Source: Mollicutes bacterium (GTDB taxonomy: Bacteria > Bacillota_I > Bacilli_A > Izemoplasmatales > Izemoplasmataceae). From it: 35,248 nt of DNA. Shown here piece after piece: positions 12,385 through 23,481 of this stretch (within the stretch, counting starts at the first letter, position 1; each line of letters begins with the position of its first letter). A program made the translations under genes and the position numbers. The DNA lies in contig PUKL01000146.1 in the NCBI GenBank assembly GCA_003552275.1, positions 1-35,248 on the forward strand, in the 5' to 3' direction. Below the pieces are notes generated by a model, which was not told the origin of the DNA, did no database searches, and saw nothing but the letters and a program-made list of their open reading frames with translations.

Positions 12385-14871
12385 ATGGATGCAATGAAGC
12401 CGAACAATTTCGACAAAATCAACAACATCAACATCAACCAAGAGATGAAGAACTCCTTCATGGACTATGCGATGAGCGTCATCGTCTCCCGGGCCCTCCC
12501 CGATGTACGTGACGGCATGAAACCGGTCCATAGACGGATTCTCTACGGCATGGACGAACTGGGTGTCCATCCGGACAAATCCTACAAGAAATCGGCCCGG
12601 ATCGTCGGGGATGTCATGGGTAAATACCACCCGCACGGCGATACGGCGATCTATGACGCCATGGTCCGCATGTCCCAGCCTTTCAGCTATCGCTATCCTT
12701 TGGTCGACGGCCACGGTAATTTCGGTTCCATCGATGGTGACGGCGCGGCGGCCATGCGTTACACCGAGGCCAGGATGGGCAAGATCTCCGTCGAGATGTT
12801 GAAGGATATCAAGAAGGACACCGTACGGTTCGAAGAGAACTATGACGGCACCGAGAGAGAGCCTTCGGTCCTTCCGGCGAAGTTCCCCAACCTCCTCGTG
12901 AACGGATCGACCGGGATCGCGGTCGGCATGGCGACGAACATCCCGCCCCACAATCTCAATGAAGTCGTGGATGGCGTTCTCGCCTATATGGACGATTCCG
13001 ACATCGAGCTAGACGACCTCATGAGCATCATCAAGGGCCCCGATTTCCCCACCGGGGGGACCATCATGGGTCTATCCGGCCTGCGCCAGGCTTACGAGAC
13101 GGGCAGCGGTTCTTTCAAGGTGCGCGCCCGGGCGGATATCACCGGGTCCCAAAGCGGTAAGCAGACGATCACGGTGACCGAGATCCCCTACATGGTCAAC
13201 AAGACCAGACTCATCGAGAAGATCGCCGAACTCGCCAAAGAGAAGCGGATCGAAGGCATCACCGACCTTCGAGACGAATCGAACCGCGAGGGAATCAAGA
13301 TCATCATCGAACTCCGCAAGGGCGTGAATGCCGAGGTCACCTTGAACAACCTCTACAAGCACACCCCCCTGCAGACCTCTTTCGGGGTGAACATGCTGGC
13401 CCTCGTGGATGGGAAGCCCGAAGTCCTCTCCCTGAAGGACGCCATCCGGCACTATCTTCTCCACCAGATCGAGGTTCTCACCAAGAAGACGACCTACGAT
13501 CTCGAAAAGGCCTTGGCCCGCGCCCATATTCTTGAAGGCCTGCTCAAGGCCCTCGCCGACATCGATGCCGTCATCGAGGTCATCAAGAATGCCTATGATG
13601 ATGCCGACCAGCAACTCATCGACAAGTTCGGCCTCTCCGCCGAACAAGCCCAGGCCATTCTCGAGATGCGACTCAGGAAGCTTTCCGGACTCGAACGCGA
13701 GAAGATCGGCGAGGAACTCGAAAACCTGAAACAGAACATCGAAGAGTTCCGGGCCATCCTCGCGAGCGAAGACAAACAAAGAGAGGTCATCCGCGAAGAG
13801 CTTCTCAGTCTGAAAGAACGCTACGGCGACGAGAGACGCACGGAGATCTCCCTCGCGATCGATCTGGAACTCGAGGACGAGGACCTCATCCCCCGCGAAG
13901 ATGTGATCGTCACCATCACCCAAGCCGGCTACTGCAAGCGCATGTCGGTCGAGAGCTATCGGACCCAGCATCGCGGTGGAAAAGGCATGACGGGAATCAA
14001 GATGCATGAAGATGACGCCGTGGAGCACATCCTCTACACCTCCACCCATGATTGGTTGCTCTTTTTCACCAACCACGGTCGCGTGTACAAGATCAAAGGG
14101 TACAGGATCCCCGTGTTCGGACGCACATCGAAAGGGCTTCCCCTCGTGAACCTGCTCGAGTTGGAAAAAGGGGAGCATCTGCAAGCCGTGACTCCCATCA
14201 AGGATTTCCAACGGCCTGAGTATCTCTTCTTCATCACGAAGAGGGGACTGGTCAAACGGACCCCCGTCGAAGATTTCCAAAACATCCGCACGACGGGCAT
14301 CAGGGCGATCAATCTCCGGGATGACGACGAGCTGCTCGACGTCAAGCTCACCCGCGGAGACATGGATATCATCATCGGAGCTTCGAACGGGAAGGCCATC
14401 CGCTTCAATGAAGAGACCGTCCGTCCGATGGGACGCGTCGCCACGGGCGTACTCGGAATCCGTCTCGCCGATCATGAGGCGGTTGTCGGGGCGGCGATGG
14501 TCGACGAGGACCGCAAAGAGATCCTCATCGTCACGGAGAAAGGCTACGGGAAACGGACACGGATCAGCGAATACAGAAGTCAGAACCGCGGTGGTAAAGG
14601 TGTGAAGACATTGAACATCACCGACAAGAACGGACCCCTGCAGAAACTTCGCGGAGTCCGGGGCGACGAGGATGCCATCCTCTTCTCCGACCGGGGCACG
14701 ATGATTCGGATGCCCGTCAACCAGATATCCTGCAGCTCGCGGGTGACCCAGGGAGTGCGGCTCATGCGCCTCGACGAGGCCCATACCGTCGCCAACATCG
14801 CTATCGTTCCGCCCCAGGACGAAGACGGGGCCGAGGCGGAGATTCTCGATACGGCCCCCATAGAAAAATGA
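12385..14871 (+). CDS. gyrA: DNA gyrase subunit A
   Basis: 828 aa; [30 protein letters not shown], catalytic Tyr in [12 protein letters not shown]-terminal GyrA-box [10 protein letters not shown]. Confidence 0.98.
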   Translation: MDAMKPNNFDKINNININQEMKNSFMDYAMSVIVSRALPDVRDGMKPVHRRILYGMDELGVHPDKSYKKSARIVGDVMGKYHPHGDTAIYDAMVRMSQPFSYRYPLVDGHGNFGSIDGDGAAAMRYTEARMGKISVEMLKDIKKDTVRFEENYDGTEREPSVLPAKFPNLLVNGSTGIAVGMATNIPPHNLNEVVDGVLAYMDDSDIELDDLMSIIKGPDFPTGGTIMGLSGLRQAYETGSGSFKVRARADITGSQSGKQTITVTEIPYMVNKTRLIEKIAELAKEKRIEGITDLRDESNREGIKIIIELRKGVNAEVTLNNLYKHTPLQTSFGVNMLALVDGKPEVLSLKDAIRHYLLHQIEVLTKKTTYDLEKALARAHILEGLLKALADIDAVIEVIKNAYDDADQQLIDKFGLSAEQAQAILEMRLRKLSGLEREKIGEELENLKQNIEEFRAILASEDKQREVIREELLSLKERYGDERRTEISLAIDLELEDEDLIPREDVIVTITQAGYCKRMSVESYRTQHRGGKGMTGIKMHEDDAVEHILYTSTHDWLLFFTNHGRVYKIKGYRIPVFGRTSKGLPLVNLLELEKGEHLQAVTPIKDFQRPEYLFFITKRGLVKRTPVEDFQNIRTTGIRAINLRDDDELLDVKLTRGDMDIIIGASNGKAIRFNEETVRPMGRVATGVLGIRLADHEAVVGAAMVDEDRKEILIVTEKGYGKRTRISEYRSQNRGGKGVKTLNITDKNGPLQKLRGVRGDEDAILFSDRGTMIRMPVNQISCSSRVTQGVRLMRLDEAHTVANIAIVPPQDEDGAEAEILDTAPIEK

Positions 14872-14934
14872 AACCCCACCCTTGATCGGTACGACAAAAA
14901 GCCGAAAACGGACAAAAGAGCACCGTGACATTGA

Positions 14935-14963
14935 TTGACAACACCGGGGGAGTTTGCTAAAAT
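14935..14963 (+). promoter_or_regulatory. Sigma-A-type promoter for the serS T-box transcript
   Basis: TTGACA 14935-14940, 17-nt spacer, TAAAAT 14958-14963 with TGC extension. Confidence 0.75.
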
Positions 14964-14971
14964 CCAAGTAT

Positions 14972-16494
<1,523 letters not shown>

Positions 16495-16504
16495 GAGGGA
16501 TTCG

Positions 16505-17896
16505 ATGCACTTGCAAGAGCAACAAGACTTCCATCCGGAGAGCGAGAAGAAGTCGCTCATCATCTACTATGACGAAAAGAAGCCCCTGTTCCAAGAGCTT
16601 GACAAAAAATTGAACGGCAAGCTCAAAGAACTGGGCGGCGAACGTTACAAAACGGTCGCCACGCTGGGGCTCATCGAAGCACCGAGCGTCCACATCCTCC
16701 CCAAAGACACGTTCCAAAGCGCCAAGAAACAAGAAAAGGCGTTCAGGAAGGCCGTGGGAGATCTGGAGAACGACGCCTTGCTTCTTGTGGACACCTTCCC
16801 CGCCGACAGCGTGAAAGAGGTCATGGAACAGACCCTCATGGCCGCCTACCGGTTTGAACGCTTCAAGCCGACCACGAAAGACGAGAACGGCGAGAAAAAC
16901 ATCCACTACACCGCCCAAGAGGCCGACAAAAAAGCGATCGATAGGGGCATCATCATCGGCGAGGCCGTCAACAACACCCGCGACCTCGTAAATACGCCCT
17001 ATAACCACTTGAACGCCGAAAAGCTCGCCGAATACGCCAAAAAGTTCGAACAATACGACCATGTGAAACTCGACATCCTCGAGAAAGAGGATTGCGAGAA
17101 GCTCGGCATGGGGGCTTTTCTGGCCGTTAACGCCGGCAGCAAGGACCCGCTCAAGCTCATCCATCTTGAATACGAAGGTGCACAAGGAGAGACCGACAAG
17201 ACCGGTCTTGTCGGCAAGGGCATCATGTATGACACGGGGGGATACTCACTCAAATCCGTGACCGGCATGCCCTCGATGAAGATGGACATGGGTGGTGCGG
17301 CGACCGTGCTCGGCGCGTTCGAGGCCATCGTCCGCAGCGGCATCAAGAAGAATGTCAGTGTGACCATCGCCGCCACCGACAATAAGATCGGTGACGACGC
17401 GCATGTTCCCGACGATATCATCACCTCGGCCGCGGGGAAGACCATCGAGATCATCTCCACCGATGCCGAAGGAAGACTCACACTCGCGGATGCTCTTTGG
17501 TATGCCCAGAAGAAAAACGCCCGCCGGCTGATCGATGTCGCAACCTTGACGGGAGCCGTCGTGGGCGCCTTGGGCAAACACCATACCGGAGCCTTCTCCA
17601 ACAACGACGATTTCTATGCGGAATTCAAGAAATCCGCCTGTGTGACCAAAGAGGGAGTCTGGCGACTCCCCGTGTGTGAAGGTCATCACAACGACTTGAA
17701 AAGCAAAGTCGCGGACATGAAGAACAGCGGGGGAAGAGTCGGCGCCGGCGCCAGCATCGCCGGAGCGTTCTTGGAGAAGTTCGTGGATGAAGACATCCCC
17801 TGGATCCATCTCGACATCGCCGGGACCGCCTATGAAAGCGAAACGGGGGCCAAAGGGACCATGGTGAGGACCATCGCCCACCATCTCGGCGTCTGA
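16505..17896 (+). CDS. M17 family leucyl aminopeptidase
   Basis: 463 aa; NNTRDLVNTPYNHLN, GKGIMYDTGGYSLKS...MKMDMGGAA, STDAEGRLTLADAL active-site motif. Confidence 0.92.
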   Translation: MHLQEQQDFHPESEKKSLIIYYDEKKPLFQELDKKLNGKLKELGGERYKTVATLGLIEAPSVHILPKDTFQSAKKQEKAFRKAVGDLENDALLLVDTFPADSVKEVMEQTLMAAYRFERFKPTTKDENGEKNIHYTAQEADKKAIDRGIIIGEAVNNTRDLVNTPYNHLNAEKLAEYAKKFEQYDHVKLDILEKEDCEKLGMGAFLAVNAGSKDPLKLIHLEYEGAQGETDKTGLVGKGIMYDTGGYSLKSVTGMPSMKMDMGGAATVLGAFEAIVRSGIKKNVSVTIAATDNKIGDDAHVPDDIITSAAGKTIEIISTDAEGRLTLADALWYAQKKNARRLIDVATLTGAVVGALGKHHTGAFSNNDDFYAEFKKSACVTKEGVWRLPVCEGHHNDLKSKVADMKNSGGRVGAGASIAGAFLEKFVDEDIPWIHLDIAGTAYESETGAKGTMVRTIAHHLGV

Positions 17897-17913
17897 ACAT
17901 ATACCAAACAGAA

Positions 17914-17944
17914 GCGCCCGCGGACAATCGCGGGCGCTTTTTTT
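17914..17944 (+). terminator. Rho-independent terminator after M17 aminopeptidase
   Basis: GCGCCCGCGGACAATCGCGGGCGCTTTTTTT. Confidence 0.88.
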
Positions 17945-17956
17945 GCGGAACGACAG

Positions 17957-18376
17957 TCAGTCCAGCTGTTCTTTGATGGCCTTCCGGACGGCTTCGTAAT
18001 CTTCTTTGCCGTATTCGTCCTGACGGTCCAAGGTCGTGAGGACCATACCGTCGGAAGGATAACGGGGTATCAGATGGATGTGGACATGGAAGACGCTTTG
18101 CAGGGGCTCGTCGTTGTTGTTGATGATGTTCAAGCCGATCGGATCGAACGCCTCCTTGATCCCCCGGGCGATTTTCGGAACACGCTTGAACAACGCGGCC
18201 GCATCTTCTTCGGTCAGTCCGTAGGTGTTCTCGACGTGCTTCTTCGGCACGAGCAGGGTGTGGCCGCGGGTCCCTTGGGTGATATCGAGGAAAGCAAGCA
18301 CCTGCTCGTCCTCATAGACCTTGAACGCGGGGATGTCCCCTTTGACGATTTTGCAGAAGATACAGTCTTCCTTCAT
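17957..18376 (-). CDS. HIT family nucleotide-binding protein
   Basis: 139 aa; CIFCKIVKGDIPAFKVYEDEQVLAFLDI and histidine triad VFHVHIHLIPR. Confidence 0.94.
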   Translation of the reverse strand: MKEDCIFCKIVKGDIPAFKVYEDEQVLAFLDITQGTRGHTLLVPKKHVENTYGLTEEDAAALFKRVPKIARGIKEAFDPIGLNIINNNDEPLQSVFHVHIHLIPRYPSDGMVLTTLDRQDEYGKEDYEAVRKAIKEQLD

Positions 18377-18389
18377 GGGTGTGACCTCC

Positions 18390-19040
18390 TCATTCGTTAT
18401 TCACGATCGCGAGTATGTCTTCCATCCTCTCGATCATATAATCGGGCTCCACCGCTTCGAGGGCGGCTTCCCCCTTGATGCTCCAACAGACACCGGCCGT
18501 GAGGATGCCGGCTCGCTTTCCGGCGATGATGTCGCTTTCATTGTCGCCGACAAATAGAGCCCCTTGGACATCTTCGAAACAATCGAGCGCCTTGATGACG
18601 CCCGCGGGTGACGGTTTCGGTTCGTCCACATCATCGAGTGACACCAGACAATCGATATATTCGTCCAAGCCGAAATGGTTGATGCTCGGCAGGGCCGCCT
18701 CTTTGAACTTGCTGGTGACGATCGCCAGATTCACCCGCTTTTCATGGAGACGTCCGAGCACATCGAGGACGCCGTCGTAGAGACGGAAATATGCATGTTC
18801 GTTCGCCCGGTAGTGGGCGAGATAGGACTCGATGAGCTTTTGGATCGCGTCGGGGTCGGTCGTGTGTTTGGCGAAGGTGTCCTTCAACGGGGGACCGATC
18901 TGGTCGATGACGGTCTCTCTTGGGGGAACACGCTCGGGAAGATGGGTCCGGTACGCGTGGATGTAGCTTGCGATGATGATCTCGTTGGAATCGACGAGTG
19001 TGCCGTCCAAGTCGAAAAGCACGGTGTTCACTTTTTTCAT
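18390..19040 (-). CDS. HAD-superfamily hydrolase (PpaX/Gph-like phosphatase)
   Basis: 216 aa; LFDLDGTLVDSNEIIIASY, VTSKFKEAA, FVGDNESDIIAGKRAGILTAGV. Confidence 0.9.
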   Translation of the reverse strand: MKKVNTVLFDLDGTLVDSNEIIIASYIHAYRTHLPERVPPRETVIDQIGPPLKDTFAKHTTDPDAIQKLIESYLAHYRANEHAYFRLYDGVLDVLGRLHEKRVNLAIVTSKFKEAALPSINHFGLDEYIDCLVSLDDVDEPKPSPAGVIKALDCFEDVQGALFVGDNESDIIAGKRAGILTAGVCWSIKGEAALEAVEPDYMIERMEDILAIVNNE

Positions 19041-19098
19041 GTCAGTTCACCCGGTTACATTCTAACACGAAAACTGTCTATCCGACACACGAAACCGA

Positions 19099-19127
19099 TT
19101 GTAAAAGCGGGAAAAATCCACTATAAT
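19099..19127 (+). promoter_or_regulatory. Sigma-A-type promoter for pta
   Basis: TTGTAA 19099-19104, 17-nt spacer, TATAAT 19122-19127. Confidence 0.75.
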
Positions 19128-19151
19128 GGGGCTTGATAAAGGAGTGATCAC

Positions 19152-20099
19152 ATGAAAGTCATCGACGAATTGAAGAACCGCATCAAAGGCAAAGGCATCC
19201 GCATCGTGTTCCCCGAGCCCGAAGACGAACGAATCGTCCGAGCGGCCAACAAATTGGCGGACGAAGGCATCATCGAACCCATTCTCGTGGGGGACCCCGA
19301 AAAAGCGGTCAAAGGGGCCGAGGGGGTCATACACCCCGCAACGTCCGAACACTACAACGAGTTCGTACAGGCGCTCGTGGAAAGACGTAGCGGCAAATGC
19401 ACCTACGAAGAAGCCGAAGAACTCCTCAAGCGTCCCAACTATTTTGCGACCATGATGGTCTATATGGGACATGCCGACGGTCTCGTGGCCGGAGCCGCCC
19501 ATTCGACGGCCGACACGGTGCGACCGGCTTTGCAGATCATCAAGACGAAACCGCATCTGTCCTTGACCTTCGGCTACTTTCTCATGGTGAGAGACGATGA
19601 GAAATACATCATGGGCGATTGTGCGATCAACCCCTCACCGGAAGCCAAGGATTTGGCGGTCTTCGCCATTGAATCGGCCCGGGCGGCGAAGATGTTCGGT
19701 ATTGAACCGAGAGTCGCCATGCTTTCCTACTCCACGAACAAGAGTGCGGTGACCGACGAAACGAAGAAAGTCGCCGAAGCTGTCCGCATCGCCAGAAAGA
19801 AGGCGCCCGAGCTCGCCATCGACGGTGAGATGCAGTTCGATACGGCCATCGTCCCGTCGGTCGCGGAGAAGAAATTCCCCGACAGTCCCGTGGCCGGGAA
19901 AGCGAACACCTTCATCTTCCCCGATTTGAACTCGGGGAACATCGGCTACAAGATCACCCAAAGGCTGGGCAAGTTCGAAGCCATGGGACCCATCCTCGCC
20001 GGATTGAATAAACCTGTCAACGACCTCTCGCGCGGTTGTTCAACCGAAGATGTCTATAACACGACCATCATCACCGCCGCCCAAAGCCTGGAAGGTTGA
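19152..20099 (+). CDS. pta: Phosphate acetyltransferase
   Basis: 315 aa; KGIRIVFPEPEDERIVRAANKLADEGII, VAGAAHSTADTVRPALQIIKT, ANTFIFPDLNSGNIGYKITQRL. Confidence 0.95.
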   Translation: MKVIDELKNRIKGKGIRIVFPEPEDERIVRAANKLADEGIIEPILVGDPEKAVKGAEGVIHPATSEHYNEFVQALVERRSGKCTYEEAEELLKRPNYFATMMVYMGHADGLVAGAAHSTADTVRPALQIIKTKPHLSLTFGYFLMVRDDEKYIMGDCAINPSPEAKDLAVFAIESARAAKMFGIEPRVAMLSYSTNKSAVTDETKKVAEAVRIARKKAPELAIDGEMQFDTAIVPSVAEKKFPDSPVAGKANTFIFPDLNSGNIGYKITQRLGKFEAMGPILAGLNKPVNDLSRGCSTEDVYNTTIITAAQSLEG

Positions 20100-20163
20100 C
20101 AAGGGAGCTCGCTACCGCGGGCTCTTGCCATAGAATGCGGGAATCCATGTAATGATCCGGCAT

Positions 20164-20179
20164 AGTTCCACGTGGAACA
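20164..20179. promoter_or_regulatory. parS: parS-like palindrome 1
   Basis: AGTTCCACGTGGAACA; perfect 14-bp palindrome GTTCCACGTGGAAC, close to the known parS consensus TGTTNCACGTGAAACA; intergenic pta-dagK. Confidence 0.75.
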
Positions 20180-20231
20180 TCAGATGGAATCGATACCCGG
20201 GAAGAAAGCATGAGAGAATGTTGGTGGTCCT

Positions 20232-21155
20232 ATGAAAAAATGTACAATCATCTATAATCCTATCAGCGGCCGCGGACGCACCGAAAAAGAGATCCCCCGG
20301 GTGCGGGAACGGGTGGAATCGTTAGGTTTCACGTGTAACATAAAGCGGACCCAAAGACCCGGCAATGCCGTGGACCTCGCCGAAAAAGCTTCCGCGGACA
20401 ACACCGACCTCTTGGTCATCGTGGGGGGAGACGGGACTTTCAACGAGTGTTTGAACGGGCTGATGCGCGCGGAAAGACGACCTTTGGTCGGTTTTGTCCC
20501 CGCCGGGACATCGTGTGATATCGCGCGCACCCTCGGTATAAGCAAGAAGACACACAAAAGTCTCGATACGATCGCGGAAGGTCACTCGGCGAACATGGAC
20601 ATCGTCAGGACCAACCAGGGATATTTCACCTATGTCGGAGCGCTCGGGAACTATGTGGACATCAGTTATCAGACATCCGATGACAAGAAGGAAAAACTCG
20701 GTTATCTGGCCTATGTCCTATCCGGTGTGAAACAGTTCTTCCGCATCAAGAAGATCCGGTTGACAATCGACGACGGCAAGGAAAGCGTTGAAGGAACCTT
20801 TTCGCTCGTCCTCGTCGTCAATTCCCGCCATGTCGCCGGTTTCAAGGTCATCGACTCTCCCGTGCTCGACGATGGTCGCATCGACCTTGTCACCTATCGG
20901 CACATCCCCTTTTTGAACAACCTCCTCTACGCCTTGTCGTTCCTCTTCGACACAACCCTCTTGCCGGGGATAAGACATCAATCCGTAGCGAAGGCACGGA
21001 TTCTCTCCGAGGATCCGTATCGCTGGAGTCTCGACGGGGAGAGAGGCGCAATCGGACTCCTCGATTTCGAGGTGGAAAAACAGGCCCTGAGAGTCCTCAT
21101 CAACGGAAAGAAAAGACAGTTCTTTCCGAACCAGTCTTTGCGGAAGGAGTGGTGA
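20232..21155 (+). CDS. Diacylglycerol kinase-family lipid kinase (DagK/YegS-like)
   Basis: 307 aa; IIYNPISGRGRTEKEIP, VIVGGDGTFNECLNGL, GFVPAGTSCDIARTL. Confidence 0.92.
   Translation: MKKCTIIYNPISGRGRTEKEIPRVRERVESLGFTCNIKRTQRPGNAVDLAEKASADNTDLLVIVGGDGTFNECLNGLMRAERRPLVGFVPAGTSCDIARTLGISKKTHKSLDTIAEGHSANMDIVRTNQGYFTYVGALGNYVDISYQTSDDKKEKLGYLAYVLSGVKQFFRIKKIRLTIDDGKESVEGTFSLVLVVNSRHVAGFKVIDSPVLDDGRIDLVTYRHIPFLNNLLYALSFLFDTTLLPGIRHQSVAKARILSEDPYRWSLDGERGAIGLLDFEVEKQALRVLINGKKRQFFPNQSLRKEW
20325..20340. promoter_or_regulatory. parS: parS-like site 2 (weaker)
   Basis: GGTTTCACGTGTAACA, inside the dagK-like gene; two mismatches to TGTTTCACGTGAAACA. Confidence 0.5.
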
Positions 21156-21159
21156 GACC

Positions 21160-22050
21160 GTGGAGAAATCGACACCGAAAGCCGTCAAGGAACTCCTCGT
21201 CGGCCACGGCCTCCGTCTCAAGAAGAGGTTCGGACAGAACTTCCTCGTTGATGACGGGATACTCAAGAAGATCATGCGGACGGCCGCATTGGACAAAGAC
21301 ACACTCGTCATCGAAATCGGGCCGGGACTCGGAAGTCTGACCCGCTATCTTTTCGCCGAGGCCGCACATGTCTTGGCCATCGAGATCGACGACCGTCTGG
21401 TGGAAGTGTTGGAAGAGGCCTTTGAAGATGTGGCGAACTTCACCCTCTTGCACAAGGACGTTTTGCAGGTCGATTTGGACGAAGAGATAGAAAAAATGGA
21501 CAAATCATACGGAAAAGTTGTCGTTGTGGCCAACTTGCCGTATTATATAACCACACCCTTCATCATGAACTCCCTTCAGAAGAGCGAACGGATCGACCGC
21601 TATGTCCTCATGGTCCAGCTCGAAGTCGCAAGAAGACTCACGGCCCGTCCGAGCACCAAGGACTACAACGCGTTGAGTGTCTTCATCCATCATCACACCG
21701 AGGCCGACTTCCGTTTTCGCGTTCCCCCGGAGGTGTTCATCCCGAAGCCCGAAGTGGGGAGTGCCGTCATCAGTCTGACCGTGAAAGACGGACACAAGGT
21801 TTCACGTGAAACATCAAGATTCCATGATTTTGTCAAGAAGGCATTCGCACAAAGAAGGAAAACGTTGGTGAACAATCTGCATAACGCCTATGGTGTGGAT
21901 AAAGAGAAAACCGGTGATTTCCTCGAAAAAATGGGCTATGACAGAAATGTTCGTGCCGAGCGGATCGAGCCCGATGGTTGGGTGGAACTGGCCGAGGAGT
22001 TTTTCGCCGTGAACGCTGATGTTCCACGTGAAAACAAAGGGAGAAGGTGA
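21160..22050 (+). CDS. ksgA: 16S rRNA dimethyladenosine transferase
   Basis: 296 aa; RLKKRFGQNFLVDDGILKKI, VIEIGPGLGSLTRYL, VVANLPYYITTPFI. Confidence 0.96.
   Translation: MEKSTPKAVKELLVGHGLRLKKRFGQNFLVDDGILKKIMRTAALDKDTLVIEIGPGLGSLTRYLFAEAAHVLAIEIDDRLVEVLEEAFEDVANFTLLHKDVLQVDLDEEIEKMDKSYGKVVVVANLPYYITTPFIMNSLQKSERIDRYVLMVQLEVARRLTARPSTKDYNALSVFIHHHTEADFRFRVPPEVFIPKPEVGSAVISLTVKDGHKVSRETSRFHDFVKKAFAQRRKTLVNNLHNAYGVDKEKTGDFLEKMGYDRNVRAERIEPDGWVELAEEFFAVNADVPRENKGRR
21798..21813. promoter_or_regulatory. parS: parS-like site 3
   Basis: GGTTTCACGTGAAACA; one mismatch to TGTTTCACGTGAAACA; inside ksgA. Confidence 0.8.
22020..22035. promoter_or_regulatory. parS: parS-like site 4
   Basis: TGTTCCACGTGAAAAC; core GTTCCACGTGAAA matches, last two bases differ; 3' end of ksgA just before ispE. 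Confidence 0.55.
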
Positions 22051-22054
22051 ACCG

Positions 22055-22906
22055 ATGGGCAAAACGGTCAAAGAGAAAGCGTACGCGAAAGTCAATCTGT
22101 TCTTGGACGTCTTGGGGAAGAGGAAAGACCAATACCACAACCTGGAAATGGTCATGGCCCCGTTGGAGATGCACGATGTTCTCACGTTCACCAAGACCGA
22201 AGAGCCGGGGATCCACATCACCGCATCACAATTCATCACCGAGAAGGTCGAGGACAATCTCGTCTTTCAAGCGGCCGAGTATTTGTTGAAAGAAGAAAAC
22301 ATCCACGACGGTGTGAACATCCACATCGAAAAGAACATCCCCCTGGCCGCCGGCCTGGGCGGGGGTAGCGCCGATTGTGCCGCGACACTCCGGGGATTGA
22401 ACAAGCTCTTCCGCTTGAAGAAAAAGGCGGAGGAACTGGAAAAGATCGGTGAACGGTTCGGCGCCGATGTTCCCTATTGTATCCACAACCGTCTCTGTAT
22501 CGCCAGGGGGAAAGGTGAAGAACTCTTCTTCTTGAAAAAGAAACTCAACATCCCCGTTCTTCTTGTGACGCCGCCGGTACGGGTGAGCACGAAAAAGGTG
22601 TTCGAAGCTTTGGACATGCAAGATGTGGAGAATGTCAAAATCACCGGCATGACCAATGCCATCTACAACAAGAACTATTCCTTGATCGTCAAGGAACTGC
22701 ACAACGCCTTGCAGCCTTTCTGCTTTTCCGTCTATGAGGAAGCCCGGAAACTACATGAGGAACTCAAGGCCTACAATGTGGACGGTTATCTCATGAGCGG
22801 TTCCGGTCCCACCTTCTTCATCATGGCCAAAGAAGATGAACTCCTCGATCGGATCCAGGACAAATATCGACACAGCCATTTCACCAAAATGACCAAAATC
22901 CTCTGA
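22055..22906 (+). CDS. ispE: 4-diphosphocytidyl-2-C-methyl-D-erythritol kinase
   Basis: VKEKAYAKVNLFLDVLGKRKDQYHNLEMVMAPLEMHD; GHMP motif IPLAAGLGGGSADCAATLRGLN; MSGSGPTFF. Start ATG 22055 after GGGAGAAGG. Confidence 0.95.
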   Translation: MGKTVKEKAYAKVNLFLDVLGKRKDQYHNLEMVMAPLEMHDVLTFTKTEEPGIHITASQFITEKVEDNLVFQAAEYLLKEENIHDGVNIHIEKNIPLAAGLGGGSADCAATLRGLNKLFRLKKKAEELEKIGERFGADVPYCIHNRLCIARGKGEELFFLKKKLNIPVLLVTPPVRVSTKKVFEALDMQDVENVKITGMTNAIYNKNYSLIVKELHNALQPFCFSVYEEARKLHEELKAYNVDGYLMSGSGPTFFIMAKEDELLDRIQDKYRHSHFTKMTKIL

Positions 22907-22931
22907 GACGGCTTGATGTTGCCAAAAGTAT

Positions 22932-22960
22932 TTGAAAAGGCGTGTTTTCTGTGATATAAT
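22932..22960 (+). promoter_or_regulatory. Sigma-A-type promoter for spoVG
   Basis: TTGAAA 22932-22937, 17-nt spacer, TGATATAAT with -10 at 22955-22960. Confidence 0.8.
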
Positions 22961-23004
22961 CCACTGTATCAGAGGGAAGACATAATATTATGTGGGGTGG
23001 AACG

Positions 23005-23352
23005 ATGGAAATTACTGATGTCAGGGTGAAAATATTCGACAGCGAGAACCGCTTGAAGGCGATTGCCGCCATCACCATTGACGACTGTTTCGTGGTGCAC
23101 GAACTTCGTGTGATCGACGGTAAGGAAGGGTTGTTCGTGGCGATGCCGAGTCGAAAGATGCCGAACGGCGAGTTCAAAGACGTCGCACATCCCATCAACC
23201 AAGAAACCCGTGACTACATCGAAGGAATCGTGATCGAGGCCTACGAGAAACTCAAAAAAGAGGAAGAAGAGAAAAAAGCTGAGGAAGCGGAAGCTTCCGA
23301 AAGCGAAACGACCGAAGAAACCGAAGAGGCTGAAGAAACCGAAGAAGAGTGA
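23005..23352 (+). CDS. spoVG: SpoVG-family DNA/RNA-binding regulator
   Basis: MEITDVRVKIFDSENRLKAIAAITIDDCFVVHELRVIDGKEGLFVAMPSRKMPNGEFKDVAHPINQETRDYI; Glu-rich tail. Confidence 0.95.
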   Translation: MEITDVRVKIFDSENRLKAIAAITIDDCFVVHELRVIDGKEGLFVAMPSRKMPNGEFKDVAHPINQETRDYIEGIVIEAYEKLKKEEEEKKAEEAEASESETTEETEEAEETEEE

Positions 23353-23362
23353 CACAACAAGA

Positions 23363-23393
23363 AATGCAACTTTCGAGGAAGTTGCATTTTCTT
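23363..23393 (+). terminator. Terminator after spoVG
   Basis: AATGCAACTT-TCGAGG-AAGTTGCATTTTCTTT. Confidence 0.75.
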
Positions 23394-23481
23394 TGCGATA
23401 AGCGCTACCGGTTGATATAGCGGGGGGTGTCCGAGGGACGCCCTTCCCGCATGATGTAAATATTTAGATTTGGAGGGAATC

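Noticed and set aside
13072-14967. 631-aa minus-strand ORF opposite gyrA
   Set aside because: Mirror frame of strongly biased gyrA codons; no recognisable domain, low-complexity hydrophobic/acidic composition typical of antisense frames.
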